From G013214665 sp964649815 (GTDB taxonomy: Bacteria > Pseudomonadota > Alphaproteobacteria > Rhodobacterales > Rhodobacteraceae): a stretch of 64,000 nt of DNA. Positions within the stretch are counted from its first letter, which is position 1. Each line of letters starts with the position of its first letter. A program made the translations under genes and the position numbers. The stretch spans positions 22,091-86,090 of the forward strand of contig CAZYQC010000008.1 in NCBI GenBank assembly GCA_964649815.1. The letters run 5' to 3'. Below the pieces are notes generated by a model. The model was not told the DNA's origin and did no database searches. It saw nothing but the letters and a program-made list of their open reading frames with translations. Positions 1 to 8,193 of the stretch are shown piece by piece.

Positions 1-1107
1 GAGGGCGCTGTTCTTCCGATCGACAAGCCAGAAATGCACGTGTTCACACAACGCGAACCCATTGGCGTTGTGGTCGCGATTGTGCCCTGGAACGCCCAGA
101 TGTTCCTTACGGCGACCAAACTTGGCCCGGCGTTGGCTGCTGGATGTTCGGTTATCCTGAAAGCATCTGAAATCGCGCCTGCACCGATGTTGGAATTCGC
201 CAAACTGGTCGAAGAGGCGGGCTTTCCGCGCGGTGTCGTCTCGGTGATCACCGGCGACGCAGAGAACTGCGCGATCCCTCTGACACGGCACCCGGATGTG
301 GACCGTATCGCCTTTACCGGCGGCCCGGAAACAGCGCGCCACGTCGTGCGCAACTCGGCCGAAAACTTTGCAGTTACAACGCTAGAGCTGGGCGGTAAGT
401 CTCCGATTATCGTCTTTGAAGACGCTGATCTGGAAAGTGCCGCGAACGGTTTGATCGCGGGCAACTTTGGCGCCTCGGGCCAAAGCTGTGTCGCTGGGTC
501 GCGCGGTTTGGTTCATCGTTCTATTTTCAACGAGCTCGCCTCTTTGATCGAAGAAAAGATGAAAGACGTGGTGATCGGTGATCCTTTGGATGCGGACACC
601 CATATCGGCCCGCTGTGCACGCCTGCGCAAATCGACCGGGTCAAACAGACGTTGGCTTTGGCGGTCGAAGGTGGCGCGCGCATCAGATTTGGCGGCGCGC
701 CTTTGGATCGTCCGGGCAACTACATGGTGCCGACGCTGGTTGAATGCAAAGACACCGACACGGAAACGCTTAAGGTTGAGATGTTTGCGCCTGTTATGTC
801 GCTGTTGCCCTTCGATGACGAGGAAGAGGCCATCGCAATCGCAAACGATTCTGTCTTTGGCTTGGGCTCTGGCGTGTTCACACAAAACCTGGCCCGCGCG
901 CATCGGGTGTCTTCGCGTTTGAAGTCCGGGATCTGCTGGATCAACACGTATCGGATGGTTTCACCGATCGCGCCTTTCGGCGGATACGACCAGTCGGGCT
1001 ATGGCCGCGAGGCGGGCGTTGAATCCATTCTGGACTATACGCGCACCAAGACGACCTGGATAAACACATCCGCGTCGCCAATGGCGAACCCGTTTGTCAT
1101 TCGGTAA
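1..1107 (+). CDS. Aldehyde dehydrogenase, 5'-truncated by window edge
   Basis: NAD(P)-dependent aldehyde dehydrogenase, already in frame at base 1, so roughly 110-120 N-terminal residues lie outside (368 visible; family about 480-500). It oxidises an aldehyde to its acid in the cytoplasm. Seen: the VPWN motif of the cofactor-binding fold about residue 20, the general-base Glu in LELGGKSP (residue 129), the catalytic Cys in GQSCVAGSR (residue 163) and the C-terminal PFGGYDQSGYGREAG segment; all are intact. The substrate cannot be read from the sequence. It converges on the acyltransferase gene with a GC-rich hairpin between them, so it is probably the end of an unrelated upstream operon. Confidence 0.93.
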   Translation, partial: EGAVLPIDKPEMHVFTQREPIGVVVAIVPWNAQMFLTATKLGPALAAGCSVILKASEIAPAPMLEFAKLVEEAGFPRGVVSVITGDAENCAIPLTRHPDVDRIAFTGGPETARHVVRNSAENFAVTTLELGGKSPIIVFEDADLESAANGLIAGNFGASGQSCVAGSRGLVHRSIFNELASLIEEKMKDVVIGDPLDADTHIGPLCTPAQIDRVKQTLALAVEGGARIRFGGAPLDRPGNYMVPTLVECKDTDTETLKVEMFAPVMSLLPFDDEEEAIAIANDSVFGLGSGVFTQNLARAHRVSSRLKSGICWINTYRMVSPIAPFGGYDQSGYGREAGVESILDYTRTKTTWINTSASPMANPFVIR

Positions 1108-1125
1108 CTGCCCTTAATCATCATT

Positions 1126-1151
1126 GGCCGGGCGTTACGCTGCGCCCGGCC
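1126..1151. terminator. GC-rich hairpin between convergent genes
   Basis: A perfect 9-bp stem (1126-1134 with 1143-1151, GGCCGGGCG and its complement) encloses an 8-nt loop, 18 bases after the dehydrogenase stop and 9 bases before the acyltransferase stop on the other strand. There is no U-tract on either side, which is common in alphaproteobacterial terminators. By position it could end both transcripts. Confidence 0.6.
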
Positions 1152-1159
1152 TATGAACG

Positions 1160-2263
1160 TCACATTGCGGGCTTTGAAAATCCCGCTTTTTGCCCGCGGC
1201 TTTGGGCCGTGCTTTTGCCGCCCAACAGCCACTTAGACAGGAACGCGCGCATCGGCTCTTCCCAAAGAAGGGTGAGCGCGACGCAAAATGCCATGATCAG
1301 TGCCTGGCCCAACAGCATACCCAAAACGGCCGGCATAACCTCGGCAAAGGCGTTTGCCAGTGCCAAGCCTGCGTTCTGGTGAAGCAGGTAATAACCGTAA
1401 GAAGACCGACCCAAGACAACGAACAGGCGAGACGACAAGACCGCTGAGGGAGACGTGCGAAGCAAGCCATACAGGCTTAGCCCGATGACCAACAGGTAGC
1501 TGAAGCCGGTGCCTGACAAGATACTTTCGTCGCCCGAGAAATCACGCAGGATCAGTACAGCAATGGCAGTCAAGAACATGGCAATGCTAAGCTGTGTATC
1601 GCGCCCGCTAGTGTAGCCCGCCAATGCAATGCCCATCGCGAAGAACGGCAAATAATCCGCGAAGAGGACCTTGGACACGACATAGGAAACAGGGCTGGGA
1701 AGTGTTGCGGCCAAGCTCACCAAAACGAAAAAGAGAAACCAATTCCGTTCAAACCGCTGTGGCGACAGGAAATAGAGAAAACCGACCGCCGCATAGAACC
1801 GAACCTCGACCCAGAGCGACCAATAGGCGCCGTCCAACCAGTGCCAATCGTCAACCGAGGGCAGCACATTCAGGTAGTTGGGCGGAATAAACAAAAGGCT
1901 GACCGCGTATTCACCAAAACCCCTGACCAATTGTTCAGGACCCAAGGCTGTTGTGATCGCAAAGGTAAGTGTACCGCATACGAATAACGTGGGCCAAAGC
2001 CGGATCAGACGCCGCGCTGCAAATTGCCAAAACGCCTGCGACTTTTGCAGGCTCAACGTGATCAGGAACGCCGAGATAACGAAAAACAGGTAAACGCCTG
2101 CTTCGCCGTATTGGGCAAGCGGCACCCAAGACAGCGCATCGCCGTAGGGCAAGAGCGTCTCGGCCCCGCCTGACGGGGACCAAAAATAGCAATAGTGATA
2201 CACTGCGACCCAGAGTATCGCGACGGTTCGAAGCCCGTCGATGTTGGTGTATCTGTTTTGCAT
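1160..2263 (-). CDS. Acyltransferase 3 family membrane protein
   Basis: Integral membrane O-acyltransferase (acyltransferase 3/OafA type), 367 residues, expected to add acetyl or another small acyl group to a surface polysaccharide. Seen: the N-terminal IDGLRTVAILWVAVYHYCYF segment with the Arg and His typical of the family's active site, then FFVISAFLITLSL, the family's signature near TM2-TM3, and about ten hydrophobic segments in total. The ATG at 2263 is chosen because an in-frame start further upstream would place about 40 non-family residues inside the preceding glycosyltransferase gene; it leaves a 31-base gap. Last gene of the minus-strand operon after the ExoY-like, GT2 and GT4 genes, which supports a decorating role in exopolysaccharide synthesis. 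Donor and acceptor are unknown. Confidence 0.88.
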   Translation of the reverse strand: MQNRYTNIDGLRTVAILWVAVYHYCYFWSPSGGAETLLPYGDALSWVPLAQYGEAGVYLFFVISAFLITLSLQKSQAFWQFAARRLIRLWPTLFVCGTLTFAITTALGPEQLVRGFGEYAVSLLFIPPNYLNVLPSVDDWHWLDGAYWSLWVEVRFYAAVGFLYFLSPQRFERNWFLFFVLVSLAATLPSPVSYVVSKVLFADYLPFFAMGIALAGYTSGRDTQLSIAMFLTAIAVLILRDFSGDESILSGTGFSYLLVIGLSLYGLLRTSPSAVLSSRLFVVLGRSSYGYYLLHQNAGLALANAFAEVMPAVLGMLLGQALIMAFCVALTLLWEEPMRAFLSKWLLGGKSTAQSRGQKAGFSKPAM

Positions 2264-2294
2264 TTGAATGTTACTCAATACTGCCCAGACCGTC

Positions 2295-3560
2295 TCAACG
2301 CGCGACGGCCTCAAGGTACAACTTTTGCAAACCGCGCGCCCAATCCTGGGGCGTGTTGGCAAATGTTCTTCTGGCGTTGAACGCCGTTTCACTCATCGCT
2401 TTGATTTTGGAACGCGGCGTTTCGGCCATTTGCTTCAGCGACTGCGCCAAGCTGTCCGCGGACGAAACGTCAGTGGCCAACCCCAGGCCCATTTCGCCGA
2501 CTTCGCGCGCAATAACAGCAGTATCAGAGACGACGACAGGCAATCCGCTGGCAGAGCCTTCTGCGGCAACCAAACCGAATGGCTCTGTAAACTGTGATGG
2601 CATCACCAAAGCGCGCACGTCTTTCAGATGCGCCTTGGCGTCTTTGCGATCGACCCATCCCGTGAATTCGACTTCGGGGTATTGGCGTCTGAGATCTTCG
2701 TTTTCGGTAAAGTTCCCTATGACCCGCAATTTCACGTTTGCTTGGCGCGCCGCGGCACAGAGCACATCAACGCCTTTTCCGGTTTCAATGCGGCCCATGA
2801 AGGCGAAGACGTCATTGTCTTCGGCTGTCACGCGCTCATCAGAAAAGGCCACCGCCGGGTTGCGCACTGAGACGATGCGTTGCCCTTCCATGCCGCCTCT
2901 TTTCAAAAGCGCATCCATGTCAGGATGTAACGAGACAACGCCCGCCCATTTGACAGACGGCCCAAAATAGCGCCGGACAATGCTGTGACGTGAAAAACGC
3001 CAGAGTTTGTGTAGATAAGCCCGCTTGTCGCATTGTTTTAACAAACATGCCGTTGACGAAGGCGTCAGCGGACATGGGCGTTGCTCGCGGAAATCGAACA
3101 AAGCGCCATTGGGGCAGGTCAGAAAGAAATCGTGCGCGTGCACAAATGTTCTGTGTGCAACACGCTTGAGCGCGTCAAAAACGGACGGCGACAGGATCTG
3201 CGACCATACGTGCATATGGTAAATTGTGTCGTCGTCGTCATACGCATCGATGTAATCAGAGACCGCTTGAGCAGCGCTTTGATTGAACAGGCCATCTTTA
3301 GCAGCCCGCAGTTTGTTCATTTCATTAATCTTGCGACCGCCGAGCCAGACGGTCTTGATGCCCAGCTGTTCAAGTTCGCCGGCATCCCCTTGGTCGCCCG
3401 AGATGAACGTCACTTCGTGACCCATCTCTTTGAGATAGCGCGCCGAAAGTAATGCCAAAGCCGTTGCCCCACCGCGTGCAACACTGAAATCGTTAATAAT
3501 GACTACCTTTGGCAAGCGCACGCGTGCCTCCACAGGCTGAAAGGGCAAAATGGCGTTCAT
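2295..3560 (-). CDS. Glycosyltransferase family 4 (GT-B fold)
   Basis: Cytoplasmic retaining glycosyltransferase of the GT4/GT1-domain group, 421 residues, expected to add a sugar from a nucleotide donor to a lipid-linked repeat unit. Seen: N-terminal VVIINDFSVARGG strand-turn, the YLKEMGHEVTFIS segment, and in the C-terminal half FMGRIETGKGVDVL and the EX7E-type donor site EPFGLVAAEGSASGLPVVV. The ATG at 3560 overlaps the stop of the GT2 gene upstream by ATGA and is preceded by an AGGA ribosome site, so the two genes are translationally coupled; a longer in-frame start would run back into the GT2 gene. Sugar specificity is not predictable. Confidence 0.88.
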   Translation of the reverse strand: MNAILPFQPVEARVRLPKVVIINDFSVARGGATALALLSARYLKEMGHEVTFISGDQGDAGELEQLGIKTVWLGGRKINEMNKLRAAKDGLFNQSAAQAVSDYIDAYDDDDTIYHMHVWSQILSPSVFDALKRVAHRTFVHAHDFFLTCPNGALFDFREQRPCPLTPSSTACLLKQCDKRAYLHKLWRFSRHSIVRRYFGPSVKWAGVVSLHPDMDALLKRGGMEGQRIVSVRNPAVAFSDERVTAEDNDVFAFMGRIETGKGVDVLCAAARQANVKLRVIGNFTENEDLRRQYPEVEFTGWVDRKDAKAHLKDVRALVMPSQFTEPFGLVAAEGSASGLPVVVSDTAVIAREVGEMGLGLATDVSSADSLAQSLKQMAETPRSKIKAMSETAFNARRTFANTPQDWARGLQKLYLEAVAR

Positions 3561-4456
3561 AAACTTAGGATCCTTTTCGGGCTCAGACGCCCAAAGGCGA
3601 GGTCTTGGAGACCCATAAGGTTGCCACGCAAGCGGCCGCGCCGATCCACCCAAGGCTCTGGCTTGGCGAAGCGTCCGGCGTTTGCCAACAGGTTGCGCAT
3701 GATCTGACGATAGGCGCGTTTGCTTTGCATTGTGCCCTTGCGCATGAGGTACACAGGGTTCGCAATTTGCGAATAGCCGAGTGGCACCCCACGGGAACGG
3801 CCAACTTTGGTCCCGAGGTGGACACCGCGCATAGCGACGTCCTTTACCACGCGGCCATGTTCGGCCAGCCGGCGAGAGAAATCGACGTCTTCTAGCCAGC
3901 CATACCGCGGCAAAGTTTCGTCAAAGCGAATGGCGTGCTTGTCGACGACGGCCATGCGGATCGCCATGTTGCATCCGTAGCCATTGTAGATTTCCAGCGG
4001 TTCCGGCGCCGTCTTGGACGGGACTTGGGCCTCCAATACCTGCAAGCCCGCTTGATGCGTCATGCCAGGCCCCAAGATGCCGTCCGCCAGCACTTCGCCA
4101 GTGGCCATCACGACGTCTCTGTTCTGAGAGAACAGGTACTTTGTCGCCGTGATATAGCCGTCCTCCAAAAGGAAATCGTCGTCTATGAACAGAACGATCG
4201 CGTCCTTTGGTGCTGCGTCCAGAACGCCGTTGCGTTGCGTGCAAAGGCCTTTCTGTCCGAACACAATTTCCAGCGGGAAAGGCGTGTCTGATAGATCTCG
4301 CAAGTCGAAATCTTTGTGCGATGAAACGCTCAGAACAACTCTGTCCGGCTGATCCTTCAATTGTCCCAGATGCGCGAGCGTTGCCCGCGTGATATCGGCA
4401 CGATCTACCGTTGCAATCGCAACGATGACTTCTGGTGTCTTTTTCTTTTTGGTCAT
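3557..4456 (-). CDS. Glycosyltransferase family 2
   Basis: GT-A fold inverting glycosyltransferase, 299 residues, using a nucleotide sugar in the cytoplasm. Seen: the N-terminal IVAIATVDRADITRATLAHL strand-helix, an acidic metal/donor site LFIDDDFLLEDGY near residue 95 (a DDD variant of DXD), the QKGLCTQRN element and WLEDVDFSRRL with the ED catalytic-base pattern. The N-terminus is a short Lys-rich run (MTKKKK). It lies 34 bases after the ExoY-like gene and is coupled by a 4-base overlap to the GT4 gene, so it is part of the same exopolysaccharide operon. Confidence 0.87.
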   Translation of the reverse strand: MTKKKKTPEVIVAIATVDRADITRATLAHLGQLKDQPDRVVLSVSSHKDFDLRDLSDTPFPLEIVFGQKGLCTQRNGVLDAAPKDAIVLFIDDDFLLEDGYITATKYLFSQNRDVVMATGEVLADGILGPGMTHQAGLQVLEAQVPSKTAPEPLEIYNGYGCNMAIRMAVVDKHAIRFDETLPRYGWLEDVDFSRRLAEHGRVVKDVAMRGVHLGTKVGRSRGVPLGYSQIANPVYLMRKGTMQSKRAYRQIMRNLLANAGRFAKPEPWVDRRGRLRGNLMGLQDLAFGRLSPKRILSL

Positions 4457-4490
4457 TTTTTTATCAGTGCTGATGTGTTGCTTGAAATGG

Positions 4491-5192
4491 TCAGTGTGCG
4501 CCGGCTTGCGCCAAGACGACTCTGACAGTTTTGAAGACGATCTTGATGTCGCCCCAAAGGCTCATGGTCCGAACATAGTCGACATCCATCGCGACCCGTT
4601 CCGGGTAGGACACATCGCTGCGCCCATTGGTTTGCCATGCGCCAGTGATGCCTGGACGCACAGAGAGATAGTGGCTTGCGTGTGGTCCGTATTTCTCCAG
4701 CTCGGCCTCGACTATCGGGCGCGGCCCAACAATCGACATGTCGCCACGCAACACGTTCCAAAACTGTGGAAGCTCATCAAGGCTGGTCTTCCGCAAAATA
4801 CGGCCGATTGGCGTGATACGCGGATCACGCGCCAGCTTTCGATTTTCCTCCCACTCTTGCCGCAGCTTGGGATCCGCCTTGAGCGCTTTTTCCAATCGCG
4901 CTTCGGCGTCGGGAACCATTGTCCTGAACTTGTAGCACCGGAACGAAACGCCGCCCTTTCCGACACGCGCGTGTTCGAAAAGGATGGGGCCTTTGCTGGT
5001 CACAGCGACCAACACGCCCACCACCAGTAAGATTGGCGAAAGGCAAAGCAGAGCTACACATGCAAAAACACGATCAAAGGCCGCCTTGAAGACAGTTTGA
5101 TGCGTGGGAACCGGCAGAACCAAGGGAACCGCCGGAGAAATCGTCTTTCCCCGCAACGCCGCAGCGTCTTCTGGGGTGAACTGATATGTCAT
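4491..5192 (-). CDS. ExoY/WcaJ-like undecaprenyl-phosphate sugar phosphotransferase
   Basis: Bacterial sugar transferase family (polyprenyl glycosylphosphotransferase), 233 residues. It transfers the first sugar-1-phosphate from a nucleotide sugar to undecaprenyl phosphate and so starts repeat-unit assembly at the inner membrane. Seen: one hydrophobic segment about residues 40-65 (DRVFACVALLCLSPILLVVG), the cytoplasmic catalytic domain with FRCYKFRTM, LRKTSLDELPQFWNVL, GDMSIVGPRP and RPGITGAWQ, all diagnostic, and a C-terminal DVDYVRTMSLWGDIKI motif. It is the short single-membrane-helix ExoY type rather than the five-helix WbaP/WcaJ type. First gene of the minus-strand operon, facing the flippase gene across a 279-base divergent promoter region. 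Confidence 0.93.
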   Translation of the reverse strand: MTYQFTPEDAAALRGKTISPAVPLVLPVPTHQTVFKAAFDRVFACVALLCLSPILLVVGVLVAVTSKGPILFEHARVGKGGVSFRCYKFRTMVPDAEARLEKALKADPKLRQEWEENRKLARDPRITPIGRILRKTSLDELPQFWNVLRGDMSIVGPRPIVEAELEKYGPHASHYLSVRPGITGAWQTNGRSDVSYPERVAMDVDYVRTMSLWGDIKIVFKTVRVVLAQAGAH

Positions 5193-5471
5193 GCGCCAAA
5201 ACCCGCAGCATAAGGCTGCTGCAAAGCCGGCGCCGAATCATGCCTGCCATCTTTCTACCTTGTTTCAATGAGTTGTAGGTTGCGTTGTCGCGAACACATT
5301 GTTTCTCAGACGTAAATCTACGGCTGGAATTGTCGCTGAATCGGCAATCGAACCGAACGCTGTGTTTCTAGTTTCGAAAAATTGCCCCGCATTCGCCTAA
5401 ATCTCGCCTGAGAGAAACCGCGATACGGCACTAGCGATGACATGTTCTTTGAAACCCAATGAGCCAAGAAA
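5193..5471. promoter_or_regulatory. Divergent intergenic region, exopolysaccharide genes
   Basis: 279 bases between the ExoY-like gene (minus) and the flippase gene (plus), so it must hold promoters for both directions. It contains two TTGTTTC elements in the ExoY-proximal part and an 8-bp TTTCGAAA palindrome at 5372-5379. No confident -35/-10 pair, riboswitch or small gene was recognised. Confidence 0.4.
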
Positions 5472-6965
5472 ATGAGCAGTGATACGCCGTCCGTATCGGA
5501 AAATGATACGCGAAAGTCCGTCAGCGATGGCGCGGTAACGATTGTGGAACGTGTCGTTTCGCAAGCGGCTCAGTTTGTCATTTTCATTATGGCAGCCCGT
5601 ATCCTTGGTCCGGCAGAATTCGGCGTGTTCGCCCTGGTTTCGGCCTGTGCGATCCTCGCACTGCGCGCAGCAGAGGTCGGTTGGGCGCAATATATCATGA
5701 ATTGGTCCGGCTCGGACGAGGTGCCGCGTCAGGTGCTGTTGCTATCAGTCCTTTGCGGTTTGCTGTTCATGGGGATCGGTTTGTCAGCTGCGGGTGTTTT
5801 GCACCTGATCTCGTTCAGCACTGAAATCGTGACGTTGTTTATGGTTTTCTCGCTCTGGGTTTGGATCGCAACAGTATCCTCGGCGCAAAAAGGCATGATG
5901 ATCTGGCTGGGTCGCCTGAAATCATCTGCCACCTGCGAGATGTTGGGCGAGGCCGTTGGTCTGGCCGTGGCCGCTGCAGCCTTGTTGTTGGACCAAGGGG
6001 TTCTCGCCTTGGCCTATGGTCGCGTCGCATTTCAAAGCACGCATCTGCTTGCAAGCTTTTGGGTCACGCGGCTCTGGCCGCAAATGGGCATGACGCGCAG
6101 CATCTTTCGCGACCTGTCCACCTTTTCTGCGCAGTTCTTTGTCAGCCGGATGTTGATTCATTTCCGGCTTTACGTTGCCACCTTTATCATCGGCGGCTTT
6201 TTGGGCCCCGCGGCAGTCGGCTATTTCCGGGCTGCGGATCGCTTGGTCAGTGCAGTGGCCGAGCTGATTTATGTGCCAGCGCAATTGCTGGCCTGGACGA
6301 ACTTTAAACGCGCCCGCGACGCAGGTCCGGCCGAGGATGCCGCGGCCCGCGTGAACCTCGCGATGGGTCATTGGGCCAAGGGAATCGTCCTGGTTGGCGT
6401 TCCACTGTTCGTTTGGGTGATGGTGATGAATGATCAGATCATCGAAGGTCTGTTGACCGCGACTTGGCTTCCTGCCGCGCCGCTGGTCGCACTTTTGGCG
6501 ATTGGGCGTCTTTTGTTGATCTTCGGCCCCGCGACCGAGCCGATCATGTCAGTTATGGGCCAAGTGGCCCGATTGCCCCTGTTCATGGCGTTTATCTTTG
6601 TTGTCTCGGTTGGCGTTACATTGGTCTCGGCCCAGTTCGGCGTGGTGGCGGTTGCAGCCGCGCAGATCATCGTCGGCGCATGTGGTCTTGTTGCGACGCT
6701 CTGGCTATTTCGACGCTATGCCAGCATCAGCCTGCGCAACATGGCGCGCAGCTTGAAGGCAACGGCGCTGCCCATCGCCTGCGGCGTGTTGGGCCTGTTG
6801 GTGGCGGAACAAGCGCTTATGGCGTCTGGTGTGCACATGCTGGTCCAAGCGGTTCTTGGCGGGGTGTTCGCCGTAACGGTCTACCTTATCGCGATCTACG
6901 CATTTGACCGGCAAACGTTCGACATCCTCAAAACAATGCGCCCAAAGCGGCCCGCCAAAGCATGA
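5472..6965 (+). CDS. Oligosaccharide flippase (Wzx-like, MOP superfamily)
   Basis: Polytopic inner-membrane protein, 497 residues, of the polysaccharide biosynthesis/Wzx group, expected to flip the undecaprenyl-linked repeat unit to the periplasm. Seen: the family's N-terminal pattern ARILGPAEFGVFALVSA about residue 40, the GFLGPAAVGYFRAADRLV repeat of that pattern about residue 240 (the two MOP halves), about 12-14 hydrophobic segments and a basic C-terminal tail. The first 30 residues are polar, which is usual. The ATG has only a weak upstream purine run (CCAAGAAA). Its stop overlaps the next start by ATGA, so it is coupled to the methyltransferase gene. Confidence 0.88.
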   Translation: MSSDTPSVSENDTRKSVSDGAVTIVERVVSQAAQFVIFIMAARILGPAEFGVFALVSACAILALRAAEVGWAQYIMNWSGSDEVPRQVLLLSVLCGLLFMGIGLSAAGVLHLISFSTEIVTLFMVFSLWVWIATVSSAQKGMMIWLGRLKSSATCEMLGEAVGLAVAAAALLLDQGVLALAYGRVAFQSTHLLASFWVTRLWPQMGMTRSIFRDLSTFSAQFFVSRMLIHFRLYVATFIIGGFLGPAAVGYFRAADRLVSAVAELIYVPAQLLAWTNFKRARDAGPAEDAAARVNLAMGHWAKGIVLVGVPLFVWVMVMNDQIIEGLLTATWLPAAPLVALLAIGRLLLIFGPATEPIMSVMGQVARLPLFMAFIFVVSVGVTLVSAQFGVVAVAAAQIIVGACGLVATLWLFRRYASISLRNMARSLKATALPIACGVLGLLVAEQALMASGVHMLVQAVLGGVFAVTVYLIAIYAFDRQTFDILKTMRPKRPAKA

Positions 6966-7744
6966 GCAGGTTAGCCAAAATACGCGCGGTCGCTGCGTTC
7001 CCAGGCATGGTCGTTCAGGCGGGCGCCGCACGGGCGCTGGCACAGACGTCAAAGGCACCTCGGTTTTGCGGCATCTATCCCAGCCGGGAGGCTGCACTGG
7101 AGGCGATCCCGAAATCCGCGTTGTCTGGATATGATCATTCCGAAATAGCCGAGGTCTCGCTTGAGCAGATGTCTCAGCGGTCCCTGTTCGATTATCCTAT
7201 CGCCTTTTGGCTGACCCGCTTGTTGCCGGAAAGTCCGGCGGTCGTGGATGTGGGCGGGCACTTTGGGACCAAGTACATCGCACTTCGCGATCTGGTAGAT
7301 CTTGAGGATGTAAGTTGGTCTGTGGTGGACTTGCCGCAGATCATTGAGGCCGCAAAAACAAAGCAATTAAATAACGAATTACCTGCGCCAATTCAGTTTT
7401 TGGCTGAATACCCTAATTCGGGTAATTCAAGTATTTTAATCGCCTCAGGGTTGTTTCAATATTTTGACCGCCCCCTCTCCGAGCTTTTGGAAAGCCGCCC
7501 AAAACACGTTCTGATGAATAAGATTGCCGTGACGGCAGGTAAGTCTTTTTTCACGCTTGAACGGATTGGCAATGCCCGGGTGCCTTATCAGGTTCGAAAC
7601 AAAGATTTGTGGAGAACCGAAGTCGAGAATTGCGGCTACGAAATTGTGGACACCTGGCAGATTCCGTCGATTTCACACAAGATCAGCACGCACCCTTGGC
7701 GTCCAGCCAGCCAGAGCTTTGGAATGTACGTGCGGCGCAGCTGA
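6962..7744 (+). CDS. TIGR04325 family putative methyltransferase
   Basis: Cytoplasmic protein of 260 residues matching the TIGR04325 group, which is usually found in surface-polysaccharide loci and annotated as a putative methyltransferase. Seen: the N-terminal SGYDHSEIAE element, LPESPAVVDVGGHFGTKYIALR (a glycine-rich AdoMet-type loop about residues 90-105), SWSVVDLPQIIEAA (motif II-like) and a C-terminal FGMYVRR strand. It overlaps the flippase stop by four bases. Expected substrate is a glycan or lipid-linked sugar, but this is inferred from neighbours; the adjacent NRPS/PKS intermediate is a possible alternative. From about 7360 onwards the sequence becomes more AT-rich than the genes on either side. 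Confidence 0.75.
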   Translation: MSRLAKIRAVAAFPGMVVQAGAARALAQTSKAPRFCGIYPSREAALEAIPKSALSGYDHSEIAEVSLEQMSQRSLFDYPIAFWLTRLLPESPAVVDVGGHFGTKYIALRDLVDLEDVSWSVVDLPQIIEAAKTKQLNNELPAPIQFLAEYPNSGNSSILIASGLFQYFDRPLSELLESRPKHVLMNKIAVTAGKSFFTLERIGNARVPYQVRNKDLWRTEVENCGYEIVDTWQIPSISHKISTHPWRPASQSFGMYVRRS

Positions 7745-7774
7745 GGCAAGCGCTGACCCATCCGCCAAATTTAT

Positions 7775-7821
7775 CGCTTAAAGTGAACAATTTTAAGCAG
7801 AGTACGTTCACTTATTAAGCG
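7775..7821. repeat. Inverted repeat with TGAAC/GTTCA half-sites (operator-like)
   Basis: CGCTTAAAGTGAAC at 7775-7788 is the inverse complement of GTTCACTTATTAAGCG at 7806-7821, apart from a two-base bulge (TA, 7813-7814). The spacer is 17 bases. It begins 30 bases after the methyltransferase stop. It could end the upstream transcript, but the long spacer and lack of a T-run fit a protein-binding site better. Confidence 0.5.
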
Positions 7822-7851
7822 AAATGCATATAGTAAGTCGCACATAAGGGT

Positions 7852-7874
7852 ATTGTTCATCAGCAATGAACAAT
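7852..7874. repeat. Perfect 9-bp inverted repeat, candidate operator
   Basis: ATTGTTCAT (7852-7860), spacer CAGCA, ATGAACAAT (7866-7874): a perfect dyad of 23 bases with the size and spacing of a dimeric regulator site. It reuses the TGAAC/GTTCA half-site of the inverted repeat 30 bases upstream. Confidence 0.5.
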
Positions 7875-7956
7875 CAACCTTCGCGCAACTTAAACGAAAG
7901 TAGCACAATTTAAAAGTTAGACTTGTGTGAAATCAGTAGCTACCGAAGGGCCGATT

Positions 7957-7979
7957 TTTCCGGAAATCGGGAATTTCCC
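7957..7979. repeat. Two adjacent short palindromes
   Basis: TTTCCGGAAA (7957-7966, perfect) is followed by GGGAATTTCCC (7969-7979, perfect about a central T). ATCGGGAA recurs at 8019-8026. A role is not known; they lie between the operator-like repeats and the leader stem. Confidence 0.35.
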
Positions 7980-8082
7980 TCTTAGCGAGAACTCAGATTT
8001 TTTTCTAATTGACTGAATATCGGGAAATGGACCTTTCTCATTCCCCGAAGTTCCAAGCCCACTTTTTAAAACAGGAACTTCT

Positions 8083-8125
8083 CCTATGGGTTGAGTGAGT
8101 TTCTAGATCTCATTCAGCCCGTAGG
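8083..8125 (+). ncRNA. 17-bp leader stem-loop with three G-U pairs
   Basis: Bases 8083-8099 pair with 8109-8125 around a 9-base loop. Fourteen pairs are Watson-Crick and the other three are G-U or U-G, but only if the plus strand is transcribed; on the minus strand they would be A-C mismatches. This indicates an RNA structure in the transcript leading to the synthase. A T-run (8133-8137) starts eight bases after the stem, too far for a textbook intrinsic terminator, so it may be an attenuator, an mRNA stabiliser or a protein-binding leader element. Confidence 0.55.
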
Positions 8126-8147
8126 TATCTCCTTTTTGCGAGGGGAA

Positions 8148-8177
8148 ATGCGCAATTGCGCAGGTGTGTTTGGTTAG
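8148..8177 (+). CDS. Possible nine-codon leader peptide
   Basis: ATG at 8148, a few bases after a purine-rich GCGAGGGGAA, opens a frame of nine codons (MRNCAGVFG) that stops with TAG at 8175-8177. The stop overlaps the AGGAG (8176-8180) that serves the synthase start at 8194, so ribosomes leaving this frame would sit on the synthase ribosome site. It contains a 12-bp perfect palindrome GCGCAATTGCGC (8150-8161). It could be chance; size alone gives no proof of translation. Confidence 0.35.
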   Translation: MRNCAGVFG

Positions 8178-8193
8178 GAGTTCCGCTGTTTTA

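Larger units (their letters stand above)
7745..8193 (+). promoter_or_regulatory. AT-rich structured leader upstream of the NRPS/PKS genes
   Basis: 449 bases without a sizeable gene and the most AT-rich stretch of the window. In order it holds an imperfect inverted repeat (7775-7821), a perfect inverted repeat (7852-7874), two short palindromes (7957-7979), a repeated ATCGGGAA element (7966-7973 and 8019-8026), a long RNA-type stem (8083-8125) and a nine-codon reading frame (8148-8177). This density of symmetry suggests regulated transcription and possibly attenuation of the synthase. No -35/-10 pair stands out clearly. Confidence 0.6.

Noticed and set aside
7778..7796. Two TTAA elements, considered as a CtrA-type site
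   Set aside because: They are 11 bases apart rather than the usual seven, and belong to the inverted repeat described above.
8164..8193. GTG at 8164 as start of the megasynthase
   Set aside because: It has no ribosome site at proper distance and would add ten residues without family match; ATG 8194 follows AGGAG, though the spacing is long.
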